A DNA stretch of 15,908 nucleotides from Methanobacteriota archaeon (GTDB lineage: Archaea; Thermoplasmatota; Poseidoniia; Poseidoniales; Poseidoniaceae). The notes below the pieces were generated by a model. The model made no database searches. It was not told the DNA's origin and worked only from the letters and a program-made list of their open reading frames with translations. The stretch spans positions 1 to 15,908 of the forward strand of contig PBSP01000016.1 of NCBI GenBank assembly GCA_002726845.1. Reading direction: 5' to 3'. The stretch's first letter is position 1, and the number at the start of each line of letters is the position of its first letter. Of the stretch, positions 1 to 5,758 are shown in pieces. The position numbers were made by a program, and so were the translations under genes.

Positions 1-195
1 TACCTGCCCCATCAGTACTTCATCGACAATTCCTGAGGACGGATCAAGTCCAACGCGACGACACAATTCGCTCACTGCTGCGACACCCAGCTCGACTGCG
101 CTGAGCGTTGATAATGAACCCATGAATCGACCAATTGGTGTTCTTGCAACACCGCAGATGACTGCCTTTGCATTGGACATAGTGGTTGCATCCAT
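1..195 (-). CDS. Thiolase (acetyl-CoA acetyltransferase type), N-terminal fragment, cut by the window edge
   Basis: Reading the minus strand from an ATG at 195 gives 65 open codons to base 1 with no stop. The product contains VARTPIGRFMGSLS followed by an AVELG-type helix and an SGIVDEVLMGQV stretch, which is the standard N-terminus of thiolases. These enzymes condense or cleave acyl-CoA with acetyl-CoA, for example in acetoacetyl-CoA formation for mevalonate synthesis or in fatty-acid breakdown. The catalytic cysteine normally lies about 25 residues beyond the point where the window ends, so catalytic competence cannot be judged. A second in-frame ATG at 180 (MSNAKAV) is an equally plausible start and would place the conserved domain nearer the N-terminus. 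The gene is divergent from the RNase PH gene across 77 bases. Family assignment is firm; the physiological role (biosynthetic or degradative) is not determinable. Confidence 0.88.
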   Translation of the reverse strand, partial: MDATTMSNAKAVICGVARTPIGRFMGSLSTLSAVELGVAAVSELCRRVGLDPSSGIVDEVLMGQV

Positions 196-272
196 CTTGG
201 CCTCTTGAACATACGCATGACCCACTTTCAACCAAACAAAAGAGTTGATGAACTCGACCTCTTGGGAATGTC
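196..272. promoter_or_regulatory. Divergent intergenic region between thiolase and rph
   Basis: These 77 bases separate two divergent start codons and must contain the promoters of both. I see an A-rich patch around 226-244 but no convincing archaeal TATA box at the expected distance from either ATG, and no Shine-Dalgarno sequence close to the rph ATG at 273. The short spacing suggests little or no untranslated leader for either gene. Confidence 0.4.
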
Positions 273-1097
273 ATGGCCAAATTCAAGACTGAATTGAACG
301 CAACCCGAAATGCTGACCAGATGCGAAACGTTGAGGTGGAAATTGATTTTACAAGCAACGCCCTTGCATCCATACTTTATCGACAGGGTGAAACCGTTGT
401 CCTCGCTTGCTGCACCAAAGAGGCACGACTTCCAGGATGGTTCCCACGCGATTCAAGCAAAGGTTGGGTTCACGCAGAATATTCTTTGCTTCCCGGATCG
501 ACGGATTCACGATTCCGTCGTGAACGCCGTGGTGCGAAAGGACGCACTCAAGAAATTGAACGGCTTGTTGCTCGTTCACTACGCGCTGCCGTTGATCTCG
601 AGGAACTCGGCCCAATCGCTTTGAACGTTGATTGCGACATTCTCAATGCGGATGGAGGAACACGTTGTGCTTCAATAACAGCGGCAAATCTCGCACTTCG
701 ATTGGGTGTTCGAAGGCTCATCTCATCAGGCATTTGTTTGCCCAAAGACATGCGTCCGACAGAAGAACAACGACGATCTGGTTGGAGCGCCCCTGTTCTC
801 TCTAAGGAAGAACAGTTGGCCCATGAAATGCGAGTGATGCCGCATGATGTCGCTGCAATTTCTGTAGGATTGATCGACGGTGCATCATACTTGGACCTTG
901 ATTACAATCTTGATTCCAACGCCGATGTCGACATGAACGTTGTCAAGGTGAGCAGTGGCGCATTTGTTGAAGTTCAGGGAACTGGAGAAGAATCAACCTA
1001 TGAAAGAGAGGAGCTTGATGCACTCCTTGACATGGCAGATATTGGTTTTTCATCGCTGTTTGAAATGCAGAAAACCATCTTGCATGGTCAGGAATAA
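273..1097 (+). CDS. rph: RNase PH (phosphate-dependent tRNA 3'-end exoribonuclease), bacterial type
   Basis: The 274-residue product matches bacterial RNase PH across its length. RNase PH uses inorganic phosphate to trim nucleotides from the 3' ends of tRNA precursors and other RNAs, normally as a hexameric ring. Visible signatures are KGWVHAEYSLLPGST (63-77), GRTQEIERLVARSLR (90-104, with the phosphate-site arginine), the CDILNADGGTRCASIT core (121-136) and the acidic catalytic block LDLDYNLDSNADVDMNVV (207-224, with D208, D214 and D220). The VEVQGTGEE segment follows at 232-240. It is about 35 residues longer than the E. coli enzyme, mostly because of an insert between about 156 and 188. 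Archaeal Rrp41/Rrp42 exosome subunits are homologous, but this sequence is clearly closer to bacterial RNase PH, which suggests transfer. The start is the first in-frame ATG and leaves a normal N-terminus. A tRNA-Phe gene follows after 43 bases. Confidence 0.93.
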   Translation: MAKFKTELNATRNADQMRNVEVEIDFTSNALASILYRQGETVVLACCTKEARLPGWFPRDSSKGWVHAEYSLLPGSTDSRFRRERRGAKGRTQEIERLVARSLRAAVDLEELGPIALNVDCDILNADGGTRCASITAANLALRLGVRRLISSGICLPKDMRPTEEQRRSGWSAPVLSKEEQLAHEMRVMPHDVAAISVGLIDGASYLDLDYNLDSNADVDMNVVKVSSGAFVEVQGTGEESTYEREELDALLDMADIGFSSLFEMQKTILHGQE

Positions 1098-1140
1098 TCA
1101 ACGAAGCCTTGAAATCATGAGCCACGTGGCATGGGTGCAA

Positions 1141-1216
1141 GGGTTGGTAGCTTAGTTGGGAGAGCGCGGCACTGAAGATGCCGAGGTCGCCGGTTCAAGT
1201 CCGGCCTAACCCACCA
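1141..1216 (+). tRNA. tRNA-Phe (anticodon GAA), CCA end encoded
   Basis: A complete cloverleaf can be folded by hand. The acceptor stem pairs GGGTTGG with CTAACCC, with one G-U pair. The D arm is GCTT/GAGC. The anticodon arm CGGCA-CTGAAGA-TGCCG presents GAA at positions 34-36, with T33 before it. The variable loop is five bases, and the T arm GCCGG-TTCAAGT-CCGGC carries the TTC box. The discriminator is A (1213), as expected for Phe, and CCA follows directly at 1214-1216. There is no intron in the anticodon loop. It reads phenylalanine codons UUC/UUU. The gene sits 43 bases downstream of rph on the same strand. No distinct terminator T-run or strong TATA box was recognised around it. Confidence 0.97.
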
Positions 1217-1261
1217 CACACGAATCAATGGGTTCATTTGCTACCGTGCATGTAGAGATAC

Positions 1262-3346
1262 ATGGGCGAAGTTGTTAGTGGCGAAGACATGCCCAAAGAA
1301 CAACTCGATTCCGATTCTAAGAGTGACCCACTGCTAAAAGAATTGAATGAAATTCGAAGGCGAAGGACGGACGGAGACAGCCGAAGTGTCTTCGCAAAAA
1401 AGGAAAATCCTGTCTTGCTCATGGGCATCGCTTACGGCATTCTCTACGGAGCGCTTATTCTCTCCATGTCTTCAGGTCTTCTCGGTCAATCGACTTCACT
1501 CGATCACTCCGCCTCGTCAACCTTCCTCGACATCGGAGACGAGTGTGATGAAATTGATGAAAAACCGTGGATTCACATCTTCCCAAATGAAGACGCTGAA
1601 CAATTTTCTCTCAATGCATACAACCTTCCAACTGGTGTGGCGATGCTTGAATACAACATTCTTGAGACCGGCGGACAAGACAACCCCCCTGCTACTCAGG
1701 TTGAACGAATTCTTGATGACGAAGTCAACAGGGTCAACGAAAAGGCCGACTACAGTACACTCGATGAAGGCAAATACAGCGTTGTACTTACCGTCGAATT
1801 GTACAACAATTCTGAAGACGCTAACAACAAAACAAATCTCACAGACAGTTTGTCTGAATCGCTCGATTTTGAACTTAAGATAGGGACGAGAGGAGGGGGC
1901 TTCATCCCATTCATCGGTGGTGAAGAGCATCGGGATGTTCGAATTACCGATTCTGGGCCTCGATCGTGTTGGTCCGTACAGGAACTTGGAAATTGGGGTT
2001 ACATTCTTCTTGTTGCTGAGCTCGGCGGCGGTCGGGAAACTGCAATGCTCGCAGGTGGTGCTGCTGGAATACCCGCTTGGTGGATGGCATTCAACTCGCT
2101 CTCACTCTCTGTATTTTCTCTCCTAATAATTTATCCAATCATGTACAAAGTCTACCACCAAGAATCCGACGATATTCTCTCGCGAAACCACATCATTCGG
2201 TTGGTTGATGACATCATCACTCGATGCGAGCGTCGCCTCGGTATCGAGGTGGACCATGATCTCGCAAAAGTGGAACCGCGTGACTTATCCATTGATATTA
2301 TGGTCCCGTATAAGAACACGGAGAACACACTAAGCGACAGCAAAAGCATTCGCGATGAGATATTGAGAGAAGTCCTCGAAGAATTCGCTCTCTTCCGCGT
2401 GTTCAAACCCGTCCAGTTAACCGTCCGAACCATCGGCTCGGGGCAAGCGATTGACTTTGATTCAGGTGTGGGCGTTGGCGTGGGAGATCGAGACGATGAA
2501 GCTCCTCCTGAAAATTACGCATCGTTCTTTGAAGAGCTTCATTCACTTTCACGAATTGAAGATGAGGTTCGCGACTCCTTGGACCTCTTTTTCGTTCGAG
2601 ATAAGACACTCGAATTGCAAAACGCTGTTATCACAAGCGACGATCGTATTGTTTTCGTATCAATCATCTTCAAACCAACAACCAGGCTGGCATTTTTCAG
2701 ATTCAAGCGACAAGCGAGTGAAGTCGAGGACGAGTTGAGAAAGTACATCTCTGAGCGCAACCAGGACATCCTCACATCTCAGGATTTGATTGTCAAAGCC
2801 CGCAACCAAGTATCTACGCTTGCCGATCGTTCTGGAGCGGGTCGCGTTGAAAGGAAAGGTAACAAAGACGAGCGGATTGCTGCTGTTGCTCGACAGGATG
2901 GATTTGGGGGACGAATGTTGCAAACCAAGTTCCTCGGAGACATTCTATCAACCGTTGAATACACTGCGAATGAGAAACGTGAAATGATCAACAAATGGGG
3001 TTTCTGGGGACTTATTGTCTTCGTATGGATTCCGTTCATGGCATCTGGTGTTCTTGTCGGAGCGATGCTTGGTTTGTTGTCGCGAATGAAGTTCATGCGT
3101 GTCCTTGTTGCAACCATGGTTGGTGGTTTCATTGCCTCGATTACGTGGGCATATACCGCAGAAGGAATCATTAAAATCATGCACAAATACAAACTTGAGG
3201 CTGTCATTCCAATCATGATTATTGTCTTTATTCTCGGTGCAATTCTGCACATACGCTCAACAAAAATACGTCGGCAAACCGAATTGTTTGAGGACACGCT
3301 CTTGGACAACTTCCACAACGATATCAAGGAAAAATACGGCTCATGA
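1262..3346 (+). CDS. Multi-domain membrane protein; C-terminus resembles small multidrug-export proteins
   Basis: I do not recognise the whole 694-residue protein. Its layout is as follows: a charged N-terminus; TM1 (about 49-72); a roughly 195-residue likely extracytoplasmic domain with sequons at 182-194 and two cysteines (C95, C236) that could pair; TM2 (about 272-296); a roughly 280-residue charged cytoplasmic region rich in predicted helix; and three closing helices (about 578-606, 612-636, 645-664). The last part, starting NKWGFWGLIVFVWIPFMASG with a following GAMLGLL, resembles the putative small multidrug-export family (Sm_multidrug_ex), normally a stand-alone protein of about 150 residues. 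Substrate and role are unknown. An alternative start is the ATG at 1289 (MPKEQL), which loses nothing conserved. The stop overlaps a GAGG element for mogA, so the two genes are probably cotranscribed, although no shared function is obvious. Confidence 0.8.
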   Translation: MGEVVSGEDMPKEQLDSDSKSDPLLKELNEIRRRRTDGDSRSVFAKKENPVLLMGIAYGILYGALILSMSSGLLGQSTSLDHSASSTFLDIGDECDEIDEKPWIHIFPNEDAEQFSLNAYNLPTGVAMLEYNILETGGQDNPPATQVERILDDEVNRVNEKADYSTLDEGKYSVVLTVELYNNSEDANNKTNLTDSLSESLDFELKIGTRGGGFIPFIGGEEHRDVRITDSGPRSCWSVQELGNWGYILLVAELGGGRETAMLAGGAAGIPAWWMAFNSLSLSVFSLLIIYPIMYKVYHQESDDILSRNHIIRLVDDIITRCERRLGIEVDHDLAKVEPRDLSIDIMVPYKNTENTLSDSKSIRDEILREVLEEFALFRVFKPVQLTVRTIGSGQAIDFDSGVGVGVGDRDDEAPPENYASFFEELHSLSRIEDEVRDSLDLFFVRDKTLELQNAVITSDDRIVFVSIIFKPTTRLAFFRFKRQASEVEDELRKYISERNQDILTSQDLIVKARNQVSTLADRSGAGRVERKGNKDERIAAVARQDGFGGRMLQTKFLGDILSTVEYTANEKREMINKWGFWGLIVFVWIPFMASGVLVGAMLGLLSRMKFMRVLVATMVGGFIASITWAYTAEGIIKIMHKYKLEAVIPIMIIVFILGAILHIRSTKIRRQTELFEDTLLDNFHNDIKEKYGS

Positions 3347-3348
3347 GG
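3345..3348 (+). promoter_or_regulatory. Shine-Dalgarno-like GAGG ahead of mogA
   Basis: GAGG overlaps the TGA stop of the upstream membrane protein gene and lies 7 bases before the ATG at 3356. This is a good spacing for ribosome binding and points to translational coupling. It also supports 3356 as the mogA start. Confidence 0.6.
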
Positions 3349-3355
3349 ATCATTT

Positions 3356-3940
3356 ATGGACGCTGTTACCTTCATTGATGGTGCCTTGGATTCTGTTGGC
3401 GAACTTGCGAAAATTGGAATACTGGTCGCTTCCGATCGAGCCTCATCCAATGAATATCAGGATGAAGGAGGACCAGCAATCCTGCAATTTCTTTCCGAAG
3501 CAATACAATCGCCATTGGAGGTGCATTATCGATGCATTCCAGATCGCATCGAGCAAATTGAATCAACGATTCTTGAACTCGTTGACGCCGTGGGCTGTAG
3601 CGTGGTTGTTACTACAGGAGGTACTGGGCCAGCACCGCGTGATGTGACACCTGAAGCAACGGAACGTGTTGTAGATCGCATTATGCCGGGTTTCGGAGAA
3701 CAGATGCGAGCAATTTCTCTCCAATACACGCCAACCGCAATTCTCTCCCGACAGACGGCAGGTGTGCGCGGTTCATGTCTCATTTTCAACCTCCCTGGGA
3801 GACCAAAATCAATACGTGAAACCATTGATGAAATTTGGAAGGCAGTTCCTTACTGTGTCGACCTCATAGGTGGTCCTTACATCGAAACAAACGCAGATGT
3901 ATGCGATTCATTCCGTCCAAAAAACGCAATGCGCTCATGA
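3356..3940 (+). CDS. mogA: Molybdopterin adenylyltransferase MogA
   Basis: The 194-residue product adenylylates molybdopterin in preparation for molybdate insertion, late in molybdenum (or tungsten) cofactor synthesis in the cytoplasm. It aligns by eye along almost its whole length with E. coli MogA. Shared elements are GILVASDRASS-YQDEG (21-38), IPD (61-63), the TTGGTGPAPRDVTPEAT substrate loop (86-102), MPGFGEQMR-ISLQYTPTAILSRQ (110-133), NLPGRPKSI (145-153), AVPYC-L-GGPYIET (163-178) and FRPKNA (186-191). The aspartates matching the important E. coli D49 and D82 are present (D63, D96). The N-terminus carries about 15 residues more than E. coli MogA. Archaea more usually encode MoaB, and the closeness to bacterial MogA suggests acquisition. 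The gene starts 9 bases after the upstream membrane protein gene. No other cofactor genes lie in the window. Confidence 0.93.
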   Translation: MDAVTFIDGALDSVGELAKIGILVASDRASSNEYQDEGGPAILQFLSEAIQSPLEVHYRCIPDRIEQIESTILELVDAVGCSVVVTTGGTGPAPRDVTPEATERVVDRIMPGFGEQMRAISLQYTPTAILSRQTAGVRGSCLIFNLPGRPKSIRETIDEIWKAVPYCVDLIGGPYIETNADVCDSFRPKNAMRS

Positions 3941-3943
3941 GAG

Positions 3944-3951
3944 GATATATT
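3944..3951 (+). promoter_or_regulatory. TATA-like box for pyrC
   Basis: The sequence GATATATT, just after the mogA stop, is the best TATA-box candidate in the gap. Its centre lies about 36 bases before the ATG at 3984, which would put transcription start near 3974 and leave a leader of about 10 bases. It suggests that pyrC has its own promoter rather than relying on read-through from mogA. This is judged by eye only. Confidence 0.5.
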
Positions 3952-3970
3952 GACTTGATGCTCTACGGAA

Positions 3971-3986
3971 CATATGATTGCATATG
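3971..3986 (+). promoter_or_regulatory. CATATG-ATTG-CATATG inverted repeat over the pyrC start codon
   Basis: Two CATATG hexamers flank a 4-base spacer. Each hexamer is self-complementary, so they form both a direct repeat and a perfect 6-bp hairpin. The pyrC ATG (3984-3986) is the end of the second copy. The site could be a protein-binding operator next to the transcription start, or a short RNA hairpin that masks the start codon. An A+T-rich hairpin this short may also have no function. Confidence 0.4.
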
Positions 3987-5384
3987 TCGAACCTCTTAAT
4001 TCAAAATGCTACAATGGTTTTACCAGACACAACTGTTATCGGAGATTTGCTCATAATGGATGGAATTATTTCATCGATTCGTCCCGGAGGAGGTCTTGTT
4101 GCAAGTGAAGGAGTTGCCACGATAGATGCGACAGGGCTCTACCTCCTCCCTGGCATGATTGACCCGCAAGTACATTTTCGCGATCCCGGACAACCCGAGA
4201 AAGAAGATTTGTACACAGGTTCGTGTGCAGCAGCGAGCGGAGGTGTAACCTCCTTTTTGGACATGCCAAACAACGTCCCAAGTCAGACGACCCTAGCCTC
4301 GATGCACGAGAAGATAGAGACTGGAAATCGTCGATGCGTAACCAATTTTGGATTTTTTATTGGAGCAACAGAATCCAATGTCGAAGAACTGCAGAAGGCT
4401 GTTGGTACCCCGGAAGCACCGATTGCTATACCGGGTATTTGTGGAATCAAAATCTTCATGGGATCCTCAACCGGTGACCTTTTGGTTAACGATTCTGATG
4501 CACTTGAGATCATTTTTTCGAACACAGCAGGGTTGATTGCTGTGCATGCGGAAGACGAAGATCGCATGGATGAACGAAAATCGATGATTGAAGGTCGAAC
4601 GGACATGGCTGCTCATGCAGAGTGGCGAGATGACGTCACGGCATTGATTGCAACCAAGCGAGCCGTCACTTATGCACAGGCCACAGGACATCGTTTGCAC
4701 ATTCTTCATCTTACATCTGGGATTGAAGCTGATTATCTTAGCGAGTTTACATCACTGCATGGTACAGAGGGCAAGGCCCACATCACAACCGAGGTTCTTC
4801 CTCAGCATCTCACTCTTGATGAGCGCGATGTTGAACAACTTGGAACCCGACTAAAGATGAACCCACCAATTCGCTATCAAAAGGATAAGGAGACGCTTTG
4901 GAAACGTCTCTATGACGGAACGATAGCCTGCATCGCTACAGACCATGCACCTCACACCCTTGAGGCGAAAGCGAAAGGATTTCCATCTGCGCCGAGTGGT
5001 ATGCCGGGTGTTGAAACCTCACTCCCGGTGATGCTCACACATGCCTCGAGGGGTGCGTGCACGATTGAACAAGTTGTCAAGTGGATGGCTGGCAACGTTG
5101 CAGAAATATATGGAATGGTCGGAAAAGGACGTCTCGAAGAAGGATACGACGGTGATGTGACGCTTGTTGATATGACGACTGAGCGTATTGTCGATGATGC
5201 GAACACGTGGACAACTGTTCGCTGGAGTCCTTTCCATGGCAAAAAACTCGTTGGGTGGCCCACGCTTACCGTTGTTGGTGGAGTTCCAGTGTTTGAACGA
5301 AACGAAAAGACAGGTCCAAAAGGTTCCATTTTGGTCAATGAGGGAGAGACAGGTGCGCCACTGGTTATGACGCCATGGAATTGA
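3984..5384 (+). CDS. pyrC: Dihydroorotase (amidohydrolase superfamily)
   Basis: The 466-residue product is a cyclic amidohydrolase, best called dihydroorotase, which interconverts carbamoyl-aspartate and dihydroorotate in pyrimidine synthesis. Visible features are the metal-site strand LPGMIDPQVHFRDPG (55-69), the KED...AAASGGVTSFLDMPN block (73-96), GIKIFMGSSTGDLLV (154-168, where K156 is the likely carbamylated lysine), H188 in AVHAEDE, H242 in HILHLTS, and D320 in TDHAPH (319-324). The first histidine of the usual HxH metal pair is glutamine (Q62). This Q-x-H form is, as I recall, found in some bacterial dihydroorotases, so it does not by itself mean inactivity. I chose ATG 3984 over the in-frame TTG at 3978. 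Allantoinase and dihydropyrimidinase are related alternatives, but the HFRDPG and SGMPGVET (338-345) segments favour dihydroorotase. No other pyrimidine gene is adjacent. Confidence 0.87.
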   Translation: MSNLLIQNATMVLPDTTVIGDLLIMDGIISSIRPGGGLVASEGVATIDATGLYLLPGMIDPQVHFRDPGQPEKEDLYTGSCAAASGGVTSFLDMPNNVPSQTTLASMHEKIETGNRRCVTNFGFFIGATESNVEELQKAVGTPEAPIAIPGICGIKIFMGSSTGDLLVNDSDALEIIFSNTAGLIAVHAEDEDRMDERKSMIEGRTDMAAHAEWRDDVTALIATKRAVTYAQATGHRLHILHLTSGIEADYLSEFTSLHGTEGKAHITTEVLPQHLTLDERDVEQLGTRLKMNPPIRYQKDKETLWKRLYDGTIACIATDHAPHTLEAKAKGFPSAPSGMPGVETSLPVMLTHASRGACTIEQVVKWMAGNVAEIYGMVGKGRLEEGYDGDVTLVDMTTERIVDDANTWTTVRWSPFHGKKLVGWPTLTVVGGVPVFERNEKTGPKGSILVNEGETGAPLVMTPWN

Positions 5385-5404
5385 TGAATTCCAAAATAAT
5401 TCAA

Positions 5405-5422
5405 CTTACATGCTTATGTAGG
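5405..5422 (+). promoter_or_regulatory. Short inverted repeat between pyrC and the small membrane protein gene
   Basis: TACAT (5407-5411) and ATGTA (5416-5420) are separated by GCTT and extended by a G-U and a C-G pair, giving a stem of up to 7 bp. It lies 20 bases after the pyrC stop and 18 bases before the next ATG. The right half, CTTATGTA, sits about 24 bases before that ATG, where an archaeal TATA box would be. It could therefore be a promoter with an operator or a weak termination hairpin. No T-run follows. Confidence 0.35.
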
Positions 5423-5440
5423 TGATGAAAAAATTCCCAA

Positions 5441-5758
5441 ATGGGAAACATGAGCAGTATGGAAGAACAATTAGGAAAAGGATACCAACAGATGATGATC
5501 GGTTTGATTATCTTCATCGCAGGTGCAATTTGGGGTGGAATGGTTGCCACCGAAGGAATGGTTGCAGAGGACATCTACTGGCCAGCAGTGATGATGCTAT
5601 CCGGAGCGATGATTACTTTGCTTGGAACAACCTTTGGAACAGACCATGAGGACGACCGCAGTAACGATCTGAACGATGCGATTATGGAACTCACCGAGCG
5701 CATTAACCGTCTTGTTGGTGCATCGGACAAAGATGACCCGAGCGATGAATCAGAGTGA
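5441..5758 (+). CDS. Small two-helix membrane protein, unknown function
   Basis: The 105-residue product has a short polar N-terminus rich in methionine, two hydrophobic helices (about 17-37 and 46-66) separated by a brief loop, and an acidic C-terminal tail. Part of the tail (about 76-93, DLNDAIMELTERINRLVG) looks like an amphipathic or coiled-coil helix that could mediate oligomerisation. I recognise no family and no catalytic motif. The start could be the ATG at 5441 or the in-frame ATG at 5450; neither has a clear ribosome-binding site. It follows pyrC by 56 bases on the same strand, and its end overlaps the convergent M32 peptidase gene by 9 bases. Coding reality is supported by the coherent two-helix topology and by the fit between its neighbours. 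Confidence 0.75.
   Translation: MGNMSSMEEQLGKGYQQMMIGLIIFIAGAIWGGMVATEGMVAEDIYWPAVMMLSGAMITLLGTTFGTDHEDDRSNDLNDAIMELTERINRLVGASDKDDPSDESE

Noticed and set aside
44..373. A 109-residue open frame on the minus strand near the left edge
   Set aside because: It overlaps both the thiolase fragment (read in another frame) and the start of rph, and it has no recognisable domain. The thiolase frame is clearly the real one.
1141..1216. Possible intron or atypical structure in the tRNA gene
   Set aside because: The anticodon loop is a normal seven bases and all stems pair without extra sequence.
2779..3450. A 223-residue open frame on the minus strand
   Set aside because: It is antisense to the C-terminal membrane helices of the composite protein and to the start of mogA. 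Its Ser/Arg/Thr-rich composition is typical of a shadow frame.
4952..5404. A 150-residue minus-strand open frame over the pyrC 3' end
   Set aside because: It lies opposite the conserved end of dihydroorotase and has no signal or motif of its own.
5422..5649. A 75-residue plus-strand frame beginning before the small membrane protein
   Set aside because: It overlaps the two-helix protein in another frame and is charged and featureless. The 5441-5758 frame has coherent membrane topology.
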